In this document: positions 45,483 through 54,800 of the stretch, one piece after another
Numbering within the stretch: the first letter of the stretch is position 1
Layout: each line of letters opens with the position of its first letter
Assembly: GCA_964632995.1 (NCBI GenBank)
Contig: CAZWDL010000010.1
Span: 26,553 to 90,552, forward strand
Length of the DNA stretch: 64,000 nt
Direction of reading: 5' to 3'
From: CAZWDL01 sp964632995
GTDB lineage: Bacteria; Bacteroidota; Bacteroidia; Chitinophagales; Saprospiraceae
Made by a program: the position numbers and the translations under genes
The notes under the pieces: generated by a model
The model's input: only the letters and a program-made list of their open reading frames with translations
The model's database searches: none
What the model was told of the DNA's origin: nothing

Positions 45483-46238
45483 ATGAACTTACAACAAGCA
45501 AAAATTCTGCTGGAAAAAATCAACTCTTTGTACAAAAGTATCGATATGGACCAGGCAGAGATGTCCGGTATCGAGCGCGACCTCATGCTGAGTTATCTTC
45601 GGCAATTATATGAGATTTTCCACGAGCAGGGCAAATCACAGCCGCCACAGGACAGATCGGCCGGCATTAGCGGCGGCGAAGGAGATAAAACGAGTACGCC
45701 CGCAGACCGGCCACGCCCCGAGCCCCTGCGACGCACCTACAAACCGCCCCGCATCATTGAAATACCTGATTCGGAAAAGGAATCGCCTGCCGGCGAGCCG
45801 CCCAGGCAGCCGGAGAAAATTCCCGGCTCTCAAATGCCGGAGCCAAAAGAAAAGCCGCGGGAAGAACCGGAGAAGCCACAGCCCCAACCTGAGCCCAACG
45901 CAACCGGCACGCCTTCTTCCACTTCCGATGCTACCGGCATTGAGTCGCTTTTTGAACAGCGGCGCGCTACCGAGCTGTCGGAAAAGCTCAGCGAGAGCCC
46001 CGTCAGTGACCTCACCAAGTCAATGGCCATCAATGACCGCTTGCTGTACATGAACGAGCTGTTCGGAAAAAACATGAATACACTGAACGAAAATCTGCGA
46101 CAGCTCAATCGCTACGACAGCATGGAAGCCGCCAAGCCACAGCTCATCGAACTGGCCAAACGCTATAACTGGACGGATGAGGAACGAATAGATACCGCAA
46201 AATCCTTCGTCAAAATGGTAAGACGCAGGTACTTGTAA
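45483..46238 (+). CDS. conserved-looking protein with Pro/Glu-rich linker, unknown function
   Basis: The 251-residue cytoplasmic-type protein has an N-terminal helical segment (1-50; QAKILLEKINSLYKSIDMDQ) with heptad-like Leu/Ile spacing. A disordered Pro/Glu/Lys-rich linker (50-145) follows, and then a C-terminal helical domain (150-251) containing LTKSMAINDRLLYMNELFGK and ELAKRYNWTDEERIDTAKSF. The C-terminal motif is common in uncharacterised Bacteroidota proteins. I see no catalytic motif. It may be a scaffold joining two binding ends. Confidence 0.65.
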   Translation: MNLQQAKILLEKINSLYKSIDMDQAEMSGIERDLMLSYLRQLYEIFHEQGKSQPPQDRSAGISGGEGDKTSTPADRPRPEPLRRTYKPPRIIEIPDSEKESPAGEPPRQPEKIPGSQMPEPKEKPREEPEKPQPQPEPNATGTPSSTSDATGIESLFEQRRATELSEKLSESPVSDLTKSMAINDRLLYMNELFGKNMNTLNENLRQLNRYDSMEAAKPQLIELAKRYNWTDEERIDTAKSFVKMVRRRYL

Positions 46239-46332
46239 ACGGAACGGTAAGAAGATTTGTTAGTTTCTTGTAATTATCTGAAATTGGTCATCAGGCCCCG
46301 GTATGCCGGCGTTGTAATAAAAAGTAGGACTA

Positions 46333-47055
46333 ATGGAAAATTATAAGAAAAGTAAGTTTTACCGGAGTATCAACTGGCCGCTCAAGTTTGTCTTGCTGCT
46401 CTGGCTGATTCACCTCGTTCAGGTTATCCTGCCGGTTGACTTTGGGTGGCTCGGGGTTTATCCAGGGCGCATTTTCGGGCTGAAAGGCATTTTGTTTTCC
46501 CCGCTGATCCATGCCGACTGGGGGCACCTGCTTTCCAATACGCCCCCTTTATTCGTCCTCAGTGTCATTATTCTGTATTTTTACCGCAGCATCGCTATTC
46601 CGAGTTTTGTCATGATCTATCTGTTGACGGGGCTGGCCGTCTGGCTGTTTGGGCGGCCGGTATTCCACATCGGCGCCAGCGGCGTCATCTACGGGCTCGT
46701 GGCCTTTGTATTCTGGAACGGCATATTCCGTCGCAACCTCAAGTCTATCGTGCTTGCCCTGATTATCGTATTCTATTATGGTTCCATGGTCATGGGGGTT
46801 CTGCCCGGCCAAGAGGGGATCTCCTGGGAAAGTCACCTGCTCGGGGGGCTGGTTGGCATCTTCACTTCTTTTTGGTTCCGCACCTCGCTGGAGCAGGATG
46901 AGCAACCGACTACCTATTCCTGGGAAAGAGAAGCCAATGACAGCGAAAGCTATTTTTTAGAGCGCGATGCTTTCGAACAAACCAAAGCAGAACGCCACCG
47001 ACGCCGGGACGACCCTTCCTCCTCCGGATGGTTCTCTTCCAAAACCTGGGATTAA
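46333..47055 (+). CDS. rhomboid-family intramembrane serine protease
   Basis: The 240-residue, six-helix membrane protein has the rhomboid catalytic set: HADWGHLLSN (His60, His65, Asn69) in helix 2, GASG with Ser116 in helix 4, and ESHLLGG with His168 in helix 6. It cleaves membrane-spanning substrates within the bilayer. The C-terminal tail (about 185-240) is charged and cytoplasmic. It is followed by a methyltransferase gene 70 bp later, with a duplicated start region between. Confidence 0.9.
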   Translation: MENYKKSKFYRSINWPLKFVLLLWLIHLVQVILPVDFGWLGVYPGRIFGLKGILFSPLIHADWGHLLSNTPPLFVLSVIILYFYRSIAIPSFVMIYLLTGLAVWLFGRPVFHIGASGVIYGLVAFVFWNGIFRRNLKSIVLALIIVFYYGSMVMGVLPGQEGISWESHLLGGLVGIFTSFWFRTSLEQDEQPTTYSWEREANDSESYFLERDAFEQTKAERHRRRDDPSSSGWFSSKTWD

Positions 47056-47143
47056 GAAACATGATGTGTAATCCAAACCGATTAACGGATCTGGTTCTGG
47101 CAACCAGCCTACTGATTAAGAAACAATGATGTGTAATCCAAAC
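47050..47143. repeat. direct duplication of the methyltransferase start region
   Basis: 47050-47078 (GATTAAGAAACATGATGTGT then AATCCAAAC) recurs at 47114-47143 with one added A. Both copies carry the initiation region ATGATGTGTAATCCAAAC. The offset is about 64 bp. Confidence 0.8.
47061..47129 (+). CDS. 22-codon leader ORF overlapping the methyltransferase start
   Basis: The upstream copy of the duplicated start gives MMCNPNRLTDLVLATSLLIK followed by KQ and a TGA. This stop overlaps the ATG of the methyltransferase (ATGA). It could couple translation of the next gene or be a harmless by-product of the duplication. It shares the first six residues with the methyltransferase. Confidence 0.4.
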   Translation: MMCNPNRLTDLVLATSLLIKKQ

Positions 47144-47776
47144 AGCGCCCATTCCGATACCTGGTACTCCAGCCTGGTCGCCCGTCTTTACGATCCGGTA
47201 ACTTCCGGCGCAGAGGAATCTTTCTTCAAAGAATGCCGGCGGCAATTGCTCAGCGATCTGTCGGGACATGTCCTGGAAGTCGGCGCCGGCACCGGCGCCA
47301 ATTTCGGGCATTACCCCGCAGAGGCGAAAGTACTGGCCATAGAACCTTCCGACGCCATGGTCGAGCAGGCCGAAAAAAAGTTACTGGATTCCGCCGTGCA
47401 GGCCGACATCCTGCTGGTCCGCGCCGGTATCGGCGATAAAATGGTCGCCTCCCGCGTTCCCGCCGAGGGTTTCGACGCCATCGTATTCACCCTCGTGCTG
47501 TGTACCATTCCCGACCCCGCCCGGGCAATAGAACGGGTTAAATCGTGGCTGGCCCCGGCAGGACGGCTACTCGTTCTGGAACACATTGCCGATGACCGCC
47601 CTACCGTCCGCCGCATTGAGCAACTGGTCAACCCCGTCTGGAAAAAACTGGCCGAAGGATGCCATCTCACCCGCCAAACCGACCAGCTGCTAAAAGAAGC
47701 CGGTTTTCAGCCCGCGTGGGAGAAATACTTCCATCGCGGTCTCCTGTTTTATCAGGCTGAAATGAAGAGGTCCTGA
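47126..47776 (+). CDS. class I SAM-dependent methyltransferase
   Basis: The 216-residue Rossmann-type protein has SAM motif I VLEVGAGTGANF (49-60), an acidic motif II in LAIEPSDAM, and FDAIVFTLVLCTIPDPARAI followed by GRLLVLEHI in the post-motif regions. This pattern fits the Methyltransf_11/UbiE-like group, including phospholipid- or thiol-methylating enzymes. The substrate is not identifiable. It follows the rhomboid gene and ends just before a strong terminator. Confidence 0.85.
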   Translation: MMCNPNSAHSDTWYSSLVARLYDPVTSGAEESFFKECRRQLLSDLSGHVLEVGAGTGANFGHYPAEAKVLAIEPSDAMVEQAEKKLLDSAVQADILLVRAGIGDKMVASRVPAEGFDAIVFTLVLCTIPDPARAIERVKSWLAPAGRLLVLEHIADDRPTVRRIEQLVNPVWKKLAEGCHLTRQTDQLLKEAGFQPAWEKYFHRGLLFYQAEMKRS

Positions 47777-47815
47777 ATTGGCGGAAACCCGGTTTCCCTT
47801 TTCCTTCCAAAAAAC

Positions 47816-47849
47816 AAGAAAGGCCAGGCATCGCTGCCTGGCCTTTCTT
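47816..47849. terminator. bidirectional rho-independent terminator
   Basis: AAGAAAGGCCAGGCA and TGCCTGGCCTTTCTT form a 15-bp perfect stem with a 4-nt loop, with A and T tracts on both sides. It serves the convergent methyltransferase and sigma-factor genes. Confidence 0.9.
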
Positions 47850-47880
47850 TATTTACTTTAAGATCAGTTAGTCGTTCCGG

Positions 47881-48411
47881 TTAAGCTCTTTCTCTTTTGC
47901 CGTAGTGTTCAGCATACATTTTCTGAAGCTTTTTACGGGCAAAGAAGATGCGGCTTTTGATCGTACCAAGGGGCGAGCCCAGTTGCTCCGCAATCTCTTC
48001 GTACTTATAGCCTTGGTAGGCCATAATGAAAGGCTTGCGAAAATCTTCGGGCAGGGAGTCGACCATTTTGATGAGTTCTCCGTAGGCGACATTAGCTTCG
48101 CCGTGGTTACTCACCGTTTTGTCGCCGGAATTGAGGTAGTAATTATTCGGCGTCTGGTCAATGATCATGTTTCTTCTAACTTTCTTGCGATAGTTATTGA
48201 TGAAGATATTACGCATGATCGTGACAGCCCATGCTTTAAAATTAGTACCCGGATTGTATTTATCCGCGTTGGTGATAATTCGCAAGGCCGTATCCTGGTA
48301 TAGATCTTCCGCATCAACGTTGTTCCCGGTAAGCTTTAGCGAAAAAGCTCGCAGAGAGTTGCTTACACGGTCCAACTGATCGTGAATTTGATTTTGAATT
48401 GCATAAATCAT
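47881..48411 (-). CDS. ECF-type RNA polymerase sigma factor
   Basis: The 176-residue protein has sigma region 2 (about 15-80; AEDLYQDTALRIITNADKYN, FKAWAVTIMRNIFINNYRKK) and region 4 (about 115-170; LPEDFRKPFIMAYQGYKYEE, LGSPLGTIKSRIFFARKKLQ). No anti-sigma gene is adjacent, so it may be controlled elsewhere or by expression level. It has a near-perfect house-keeping promoter of its own and ends at a strong terminator, so it is a single-gene unit. Confidence 0.93.
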   Translation of the reverse strand: MIYAIQNQIHDQLDRVSNSLRAFSLKLTGNNVDAEDLYQDTALRIITNADKYNPGTNFKAWAVTIMRNIFINNYRKKVRRNMIIDQTPNNYYLNSGDKTVSNHGEANVAYGELIKMVDSLPEDFRKPFIMAYQGYKYEEIAEQLGSPLGTIKSRIFFARKKLQKMYAEHYGKRERA

Positions 48412-48459
48412 AGCCGGTGACTTTATTTTGATTGGGAATTTTTTTGAAATTATTTTTTA

Positions 48460-48491
48460 CAAAAGTACATTTTTTTGTATGAAATTGCAAA
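48460..48491 (-). promoter_or_regulatory. consensus Bacteroidota promoter of the sigma-factor gene
   Basis: On the minus strand TTTG (48491-48488), a 20-bp spacer, then TACTTTTG (48467-48460) fit TTTG-N19-21-TAnnTTTG exactly. Transcription would start about 40 bp before the ATG. Confidence 0.7.
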
Positions 48492-48694
48492 TAATATTGC
48501 CTTTTCAAAACAATGTTGAGCTTCAAGTGTAGCAGGAAAGACACATTATTGCACTTCTGTGATTTTTGTTAATTTTATTAACATATTTAAACCAAGCGTC
48601 GCCGGATTTGTATATATAAAGAATGAACGCTGATCGATCATTTCCTTCATATGGTCGGAAAAACTTGGCGGATTAAAGAAAACCCGTTTGAACT

Positions 48695-49198
48695 ATGGAT
48701 CTGGTAAATGATAATCATACGATTTACCTTCACAAGAATATTCGCTGTTTGCGAAAGCGACTTAACCTCAGCCAGGAAGAGCTGGCCGGAAAAATAGGGC
48801 TCAACCGGGGCAATATTGCTTCTTATGAGAACGGCAGTGCGGAACCAAAAATCTGCAATCTTCTCAAGCTGTCAAATCTTTTCGGTGTTTCCATGCTGGA
48901 TCTTACCCAGCATGATCTGAGTGACGAGCGCACTTATTTGTCCGCCAGCAAAAGTTATCAACAGATTTCAGATAGCGAGCGGCAGATTGTTGAACAGTTT
49001 GGCAATAAAGCGGAGGAAATTGAGAAAGTTTTTAATGGGTTATACACCTGTTGCCGTTTCAAGACGAGTACACTGGGGGAACTTCCCAAAGACACTCAAA
49101 TCCTCCTTTCCAACTTTGAGCAACTTTACGAAGCCGCTAATACGCTACTTTGTAATCACAAGGCGCTGCTCGATTTCATTCAATATCGAATGAAGTGA
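48695..49198 (+). CDS. XRE-family transcriptional regulator
   Basis: The 167-residue protein has an N-terminal helix-turn-helix (about 10-66; IRCLRKRLNLSQEELAGKIG, LNRGNIASYENGSAEP). The C-terminal ~90 residues are helical, with ISDSERQIVEQFGNKAEEIE and two adjacent Cys (YTCCRF), and match no domain I recognise. It lacks a toxin or phage neighbour, so a house-keeping or stress role is more likely than an addiction-module role. Confidence 0.85.
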   Translation: MDLVNDNHTIYLHKNIRCLRKRLNLSQEELAGKIGLNRGNIASYENGSAEPKICNLLKLSNLFGVSMLDLTQHDLSDERTYLSASKSYQQISDSERQIVEQFGNKAEEIEKVFNGLYTCCRFKTSTLGELPKDTQILLSNFEQLYEAANTLLCNHKALLDFIQYRMK

Positions 49199-49221
49199 TT
49201 TTTCAACTGAATGAGGTATTA

Positions 49222-49241
49222 ACTGCCTGCTTTAAGGCAGT
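49222..49241 (+). terminator. terminator after the XRE gene
   Basis: ACTGCCT and AGGCAGT pair around a 6-nt loop and are followed by ATGTTTTTC, 24 bp after the stop codon. Confidence 0.65.
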
Positions 49242-49434
49242 ATGTTTTTCCCTTATCCACAGAGATTAACGAGGATTTCCCCCTAAACCGTTCAACTTTC
49301 CCTGATTTTAATATAATCTTAAAACTATTACGGCTTTGTTTTTCCGGAATAGTTTCTCTATTACCGTTTACGGGCTTTTCCCTACCGTTTCAAAAGGAAT
49401 ACTTCCGGAGCTGTTTTTGTAAGGATTTTTAATT

Positions 49435-49442
49435 TATATTTG
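49435..49442 (+). promoter_or_regulatory. TATATTTG -7 box upstream of the thioredoxin-SPOR gene
   Basis: It matches TAnnTTTG and lies 34 bp before the start codon. A TTTG is present 15 bp upstream (49416-49419), shorter than the usual spacing. Confidence 0.4.
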
Positions 49443-49476
49443 TACTATTAGCATGTAATCCCTACAAAAAAGTCCC

Positions 49477-50352
49477 ATGAACAAGCAACTACCCCTCCTA
49501 GTGTTGCTGCTATTCCTGTCGTTTGCAGCCTATTCCTCCACCCAGGTGAATTTTCTCAGCGGAGATCTTACCCAACTCGAAGCGCGCGGCGCCCGCGAAG
49601 GCAAGCTGCTTTTTGTGTACTTCAGCGCCGGCTGGTGTATGCCGTGTCAGTGGATGGACAAACACACTTTCACCGACGAGAGACTAGCCGGATTCCTGAA
49701 CCAACAGTACTTGCCTGTTAAAGTAGATATCGACGATCGCAAGGGGTTGATGGAAAAGGAACGCTATCGCGTCAAGTATCTGCCCTCGTTGTTGATCATC
49801 GATACCCGGGGGCTGGTCATCGCCCGTTACGAAGAGTCCCTTCCTGCCGATAAGCTGCTCCACCGTCTGCGTGAACACTTACCGAAGGAGCTCCGCCCGG
49901 AATTGCCGGCCCCGGTTCTCGCCCGGCCGGAGCTGAAAGAAGGCCCGCGGCCGGCCAATAGTATTTCCCGCCCTGCCCTGGTGCCCGACCGTCCCCTCGC
50001 CCGGCCTTCGGTGTTGGGCCATACGGAATATGCTTCCTTGCCGGCAGGAGAAGTACCTGCCGCAAGTGGGGCGGTGACCTCCCCTGCTGCCCCGCCTGCT
50101 CCCAGGCTACAACGTAACTTCGGCGTCCAGGTCGGTGTATACAGCAGTTACGACAATACCATCCGCCAGGTGGAGTATCTCGAAAAAAAACTGGATGAAC
50201 CGGTCAATATCTTTATCGGAGAGCATCAGTCAAAAAAAGTATACCGCATTCTAATCGGTGTTTTTAACAGCCGGGGAGCTGCCCTGCAATATGCCGGACA
50301 GCTGGAGAGGCAGTCTATTAAGGGCCTGGTGAAGGACCTTAGCGGATTGTGA
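49477..50352 (+). CDS. exported thioredoxin-fold protein with C-terminal SPOR domain
   Basis: The 291-residue protein has a signal peptide (about 1-21). Its thioredoxin-like domain (about 28-135) has the active site AGWCMPCQWM (Cys54, Cys57) and the cis-Pro loop VKYLPSLLIID. A Pro/Ala-rich linker (135-210) leads to a SPOR domain (about 212-290; FGVQVGVYSSYDNTIRQVEY, KKVYRILIGVFNSRGAALQY). The CxxC plus SPOR pairing predicts a periplasmic thiol-disulphide enzyme tethered to denuded peptidoglycan, for example at the division site. Both domains are clear; the combined function is inference. Confidence 0.85.
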   Translation: MNKQLPLLVLLLFLSFAAYSSTQVNFLSGDLTQLEARGAREGKLLFVYFSAGWCMPCQWMDKHTFTDERLAGFLNQQYLPVKVDIDDRKGLMEKERYRVKYLPSLLIIDTRGLVIARYEESLPADKLLHRLREHLPKELRPELPAPVLARPELKEGPRPANSISRPALVPDRPLARPSVLGHTEYASLPAGEVPAASGAVTSPAAPPAPRLQRNFGVQVGVYSSYDNTIRQVEYLEKKLDEPVNIFIGEHQSKKVYRILIGVFNSRGAALQYAGQLERQSIKGLVKDLSGL

Positions 50353-50410
50353 AAAAGAATGCCTTGCAGCAACCAGGCCCGCAAAAGTTCCGGAACCCCT
50401 TCGCTTTGCT

Positions 50411-50418
50411 TATATTTG
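50411..50418 (+). promoter_or_regulatory. TATATTTG -7 box upstream of hutI
   Basis: It matches TAnnTTTG, 22 bp before the start codon; no clear -33 TTTG accompanies it. Confidence 0.3.
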
Positions 50419-50440
50419 CTGCCATCTGAGCCGAAAGAAA

Positions 50441-51679
50441 ATGTCGCGACTACTTTTTCAAAATATCCGTCAGCTCCTTCAGGTGGAGCAAAGGCCGCGG
50501 CCTTTGCTGCGCGGAAAGCAAATGAGCAGTCTTCCGGTACTGGAAGAGGCTTACCTGCTGATAGAAGACGGGCGCATTGCCGATTTCGGAAGCATGGAAA
50601 ACTGTCCGGAACGGGCCGATGAGGAAATTGACGCCCGCGGCCGGCTGTTATTACCCTGCTGGTGTGACTCTCATACGCATCTGGTTTTTGCCGGAAGCCG
50701 GGAAGGAGAGTTTACTGATCGCATCCGGGGGCTGAGCTACGAAGAAATCGCAAGCCGGGGCGGCGGCATTCTCAACTCGGCCAAACTGCTGCGGCAAACA
50801 CCGGAGGAAGACTTGTTCGAACAATCCTGGGGCCGTCTGAAAGAAATCATGGCTTACGGCACCGGAGCCGTGGAAATCAAGAGCGGCTACGGCCTTTCCC
50901 TGGAAGGAGAGCTCAAAATGCTGCGGGTGATCCGGCGCCTGCGGGAAGCAGCCCCCATCCCGGTAAAAGCCACCTTCCTCGGCGCCCACGCCCTGCCGGA
51001 GGCATACCGGGATAAACGGGAAGCCTACCTGCGCCTGCTGATCGACGACCTGCTGCCCCGCATCGCCGGAGAAGGACTGGCCGATTACATAGATGTTTTC
51101 TGCGAGCGCAACTTTTTCAATCTCAAAGAAACGGAACAGCTGCTCGAAGCCGGGGCGCGCTATGGTCTGCGCCCCAAGATTCACACCAATCAGTTTAATG
51201 CGATAGGCGGCATTTCCGCTGCCGTACGACATCACGCCGTCTCGGTGGACCACCTGGAAGTAGTTGCCGATGCAGACATTGAAGCCCTGCGGGGGCAGGA
51301 CACCATTGCCACCCTGCTCCCCTCGGCGCCTTTTTTTATCAACGACCCGTATCCGCCGGCCCGGCGACTTATTGAAGCGGATATACCGGTAGCCCTGGCC
51401 ACAGATTACAATCCCGGTTCCAGCCCCTCGGGAAAAATGCCGTTTGTATTATCGCTGGCCTGCATCAAACTGCGCATGACTCCAGCGGAGGCGATCAATG
51501 CCGCTACCCTCAACGGAGCCTACGCTATCGAACTGGAGAAGCAACTGGGCGGCATCGCCCGGGGAAAAACCGCCAATGTCATACTGACAAAACCGGTGCC
51601 TTCGCCGGCCTATCTCCCTTATGCCTTCGGAAGCGACTGGATAGAGGGCGTTTTTCTGAACGGAAAACGATGGTCCTGA
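50441..51679 (+). CDS. hutI: imidazolonepropionase
   Basis: The 412-residue metal-dependent amidohydrolase opens the imidazolone ring in histidine breakdown. Evidence: metal-binding CDSHTHLVFAGSREGEF (His78, His80), GGGILNSAKLLRQ, TGAVEIKSGYGLSLEGELKM near 145, KATFLGAHALPEAY, IHTNQFNAIGG (metal His), SVDHLEV, and ATDYNPGSSPSGKMPF (metal Asp). Length is normal. No hutH, hutU or hutG gene is adjacent, so the pathway must be split across the genome. Confidence 0.95.
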   Translation: MSRLLFQNIRQLLQVEQRPRPLLRGKQMSSLPVLEEAYLLIEDGRIADFGSMENCPERADEEIDARGRLLLPCWCDSHTHLVFAGSREGEFTDRIRGLSYEEIASRGGGILNSAKLLRQTPEEDLFEQSWGRLKEIMAYGTGAVEIKSGYGLSLEGELKMLRVIRRLREAAPIPVKATFLGAHALPEAYRDKREAYLRLLIDDLLPRIAGEGLADYIDVFCERNFFNLKETEQLLEAGARYGLRPKIHTNQFNAIGGISAAVRHHAVSVDHLEVVADADIEALRGQDTIATLLPSAPFFINDPYPPARRLIEADIPVALATDYNPGSSPSGKMPFVLSLACIKLRMTPAEAINAATLNGAYAIELEKQLGGIARGKTANVILTKPVPSPAYLPYAFGSDWIEGVFLNGKRWS

Positions 51680-51860
51680 GCGGCGAGCAGGCAATTCCGA
51701 AACCGGTCCGTGGGAAAGTTTTGAAACTGTTAACTGCTGGTTGTCCGAAAGCTCCCTTCAGGACAGATCCTTAACACCGGGGCAGCAATAATTAAATCAC
51801 CCTGTCGTTTTTTTAATCATAGGTGAAAAAAGCATCCATCAATAAGTTTAATAATAGAAC

Positions 51861-54800
51861 ATGATCCGAAAGTTTATCTCTCTTTCGTGCTTTCTAATCG
51901 GTCTTTTTTCGATTCAGGCACAAACTCCCAGCAACATATCTATAGAAGGAGAAACAGGCGTTACGCTGCGAGCCCCCGAAGACTGCAATGAGGCTGGTAC
52001 GATCCGGTACGGGTTGCACAAGGGACAGAGTAACGACGTCTCTTCAGAAACGATATATCTCTGTTTTGGCGATTCCATGCAGCTCATACACAACCAGGAT
52101 TTCATCCTCGACGGAGACCCCAACCCGGGAACCCCGGCGGGTATTGGATACGCCTTTTACGATTGCCCGCCCACTCCAACTTTCAGCGGCTCCGACCTGG
52201 CCACTATTGTGCGCGACCCTTGTCTGAATAAAACTAGTCCTATTTTTCTCAACGGGGTGCCTGTTCCGCAAACCGATGGGTTGTGGATCGCCGCCGGAGA
52301 GGCCAACGGTAATATCATGCTTGCCAACCGCGGGCAACTGCAGGAAGCCTTCGCCGGAGGCGAGCCGGTACAATTTTGGTTTGCACCGATTACCATCGAT
52401 GACTTTGCCGGCCTTACCTATGAAAGTGACGGCGCCGGCGGCCCGGCGGGCCCCTGTGTCGATGTCAGCCCGGAGGCTGCCTTCTCAGTCGTCTATCTCA
52501 ATCCACTGACCATTGAGGACCTTCGCATCGATGCGGGACCTAACGGCTGTGTGGGATCCTTCGTTATAGACGGCGGCTTGCCGGAGTTTGAAGACCGTAG
52601 TGACTACCAGATCACCATTGTCAAAGAAGACGACCCCGGCATCACCGGCCAGGTGGTCATGAATCCATTACCCGAACCCGGCGAGGCAGTGGCGTTTTTC
52701 GTTCCCGAGCCCGGCCAGTACCGGATCACGGTAGAAGATGACAAAAGCTGTGCCGTGAGCACCAGTGCCGACATGTCGGGATGCGAAGCCGTAACTTTTG
52801 AGTTGCCCTTCATCAATGCCCGCCCCGGGGCCAGTATTTGCCTTGACGTAACAGTTGAAAACTTTCAGGATGTGGCCTTATTTCAGGGTACGATCACCTG
52901 GGATTCCGATGTGTTGAACTTCACCGGTATTGAGGGGCTCAACAGTAACCTGATTAACCTGCAGGACGCCTTTGAGACCCCGGCGGAAGATACCCTTACT
53001 TTTGCCTGGTTCGAACCGGGCTTTGCCGGAATCAACCTGCCCGACGGGGCCGTTATCTTCCAGGTCTGTTTCGAGGTGGCAGGTGTGCTCGGGCAATCCA
53101 GCCCGGTCGCCTTTGTCGATACCCCCACTCCAGTGGAGGTGGGTGATAGTAATGATCAGGAAAAAGGCCATATCACCCGTAGCGGGCAGGTCAATGTATC
53201 GGAAGAAGTGCTCTTCGTAGATATCAGTACCGATAGTGTAGAGTGTTCCGACGAGGCCAACGGGGCCATTCAGATACGGGTAGCCCAGGGGCAACCCAAT
53301 TACCGGGTCAGCTGGGACAGCCTGCCCTCCCCCGGCCCTTTTAAGGGCCCCATTGTCATCACCGACGATGGCGGCGCTACCCGCCTGGAAAACCTGCCGG
53401 CCGGTTCGTACGAAATCCGCATTGAAGATTCAGCCTCTCCCCCAAATACCTATATCGACACGGTGGAAATTTTCCAGCCGCTGGCGCTGGGCGCCAGTAT
53501 TGATGGGCAACAACCCACCTGTTTTGGAGAAAGCACTGGTTCGGTCTCGGTAGAAGTATTTGTCGGGGGGATTATTCAGACCGACCTGAGCGGCTACAGT
53601 TTTGCATGGAACCGGAGCAATCAGAATGTATCCCGGCTCGACAGCGTGGGTTCCGGCCTTTATCAGGTAACCGTTACCGCCCCTAACGGATGCACCGCCG
53701 AGGCGAGCACCACGCTTTCACAGCCCGCCCCGATCACGCTCGACGAGGTCATTACCGACGCCAGCTGTAGTGGCGCTACCAACGGGGGGCTTATGGTTAC
53801 GGCCGGCGGCGGCAATCCTTTCACCGGAAATTACACCTTCGAATGGGACAGTCTCGGCACCTTCGTCACCAATGTCTCTACCGTCACCAATCTATCGGCC
53901 GGAGAGTACTTTCTGACCGTCACCGACGACAACGGTTGCTTCAGCGCCGATAGCTTCGTTGTCAGCGCCGATAAAATGCTCAGCATCAATGAAGTCATTA
54001 CCGATATCAGCTGTAACGCTGAAACCGACGGCGAGGTCATCGTCAGCGGCTCCACGACCGGCGCCGCCGCAGACTTGCCCTACACCTTTGTCTGGGAAGG
54101 CCCCGGCATTCCCGCCGGCAGCAGTGACACCGGCGATAACAGCACCCGCAGCAACCTCGCCGCCGGTATGTACTCCGTCACCATGAGTGACGCCGATCCT
54201 GCAGGTTGCCAGGTCGTAGAAAACTACACGCTTACCGAACCCGATCCTATCGCCATCACACTGGAAGCTAAAACCGACGAAACCTGTGTCGTGGGAATGG
54301 ATGGCAACGCCCTCATCGAGGTGAGCGGCGGCACGCTGCCCTACGAATACGTCTGGTTCAATGAAGATCGTGATACCGTATCCACCGATACCCTGGCTAC
54401 TGATCTTTCCGCCGGGCGCTACGCCGCCCAAATTACTGACGCCAACGGCTGTATCGACTCACTGGAGGTATTTATCAATGCCCCCACGCCGCCACTGATT
54501 CAGCCCATCGAAAATGATACGCTGCTCTGCTTCAACGATACGAACGGCACGCTGACGGTTAATGCTACCCCCGGCAATGCCCCCATCACGGGTTACCAGT
54601 GGAGCAATAACATCGCCGGACAAACGATTACCGGACTGAGCCCGGGTGTGTATTACGTTTCCGTAAGCGCCGAGGACGGCTGTGTGAATGTGGATTCGGC
54701 CCTTGTGGTCGCACCTTCCCCCCTGCAGCTCGACAGCATCGTGGATACCGCGCCAACCTGCGCCGGCGACAGCGATGGCAGCCTCACCGTTTTCGCCAGC

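Noticed and set aside
48695..49198. XRE regulator as an antitoxin or prophage repressor
   Set aside because: No toxin-like or phage gene is adjacent and the gene has its own terminator.
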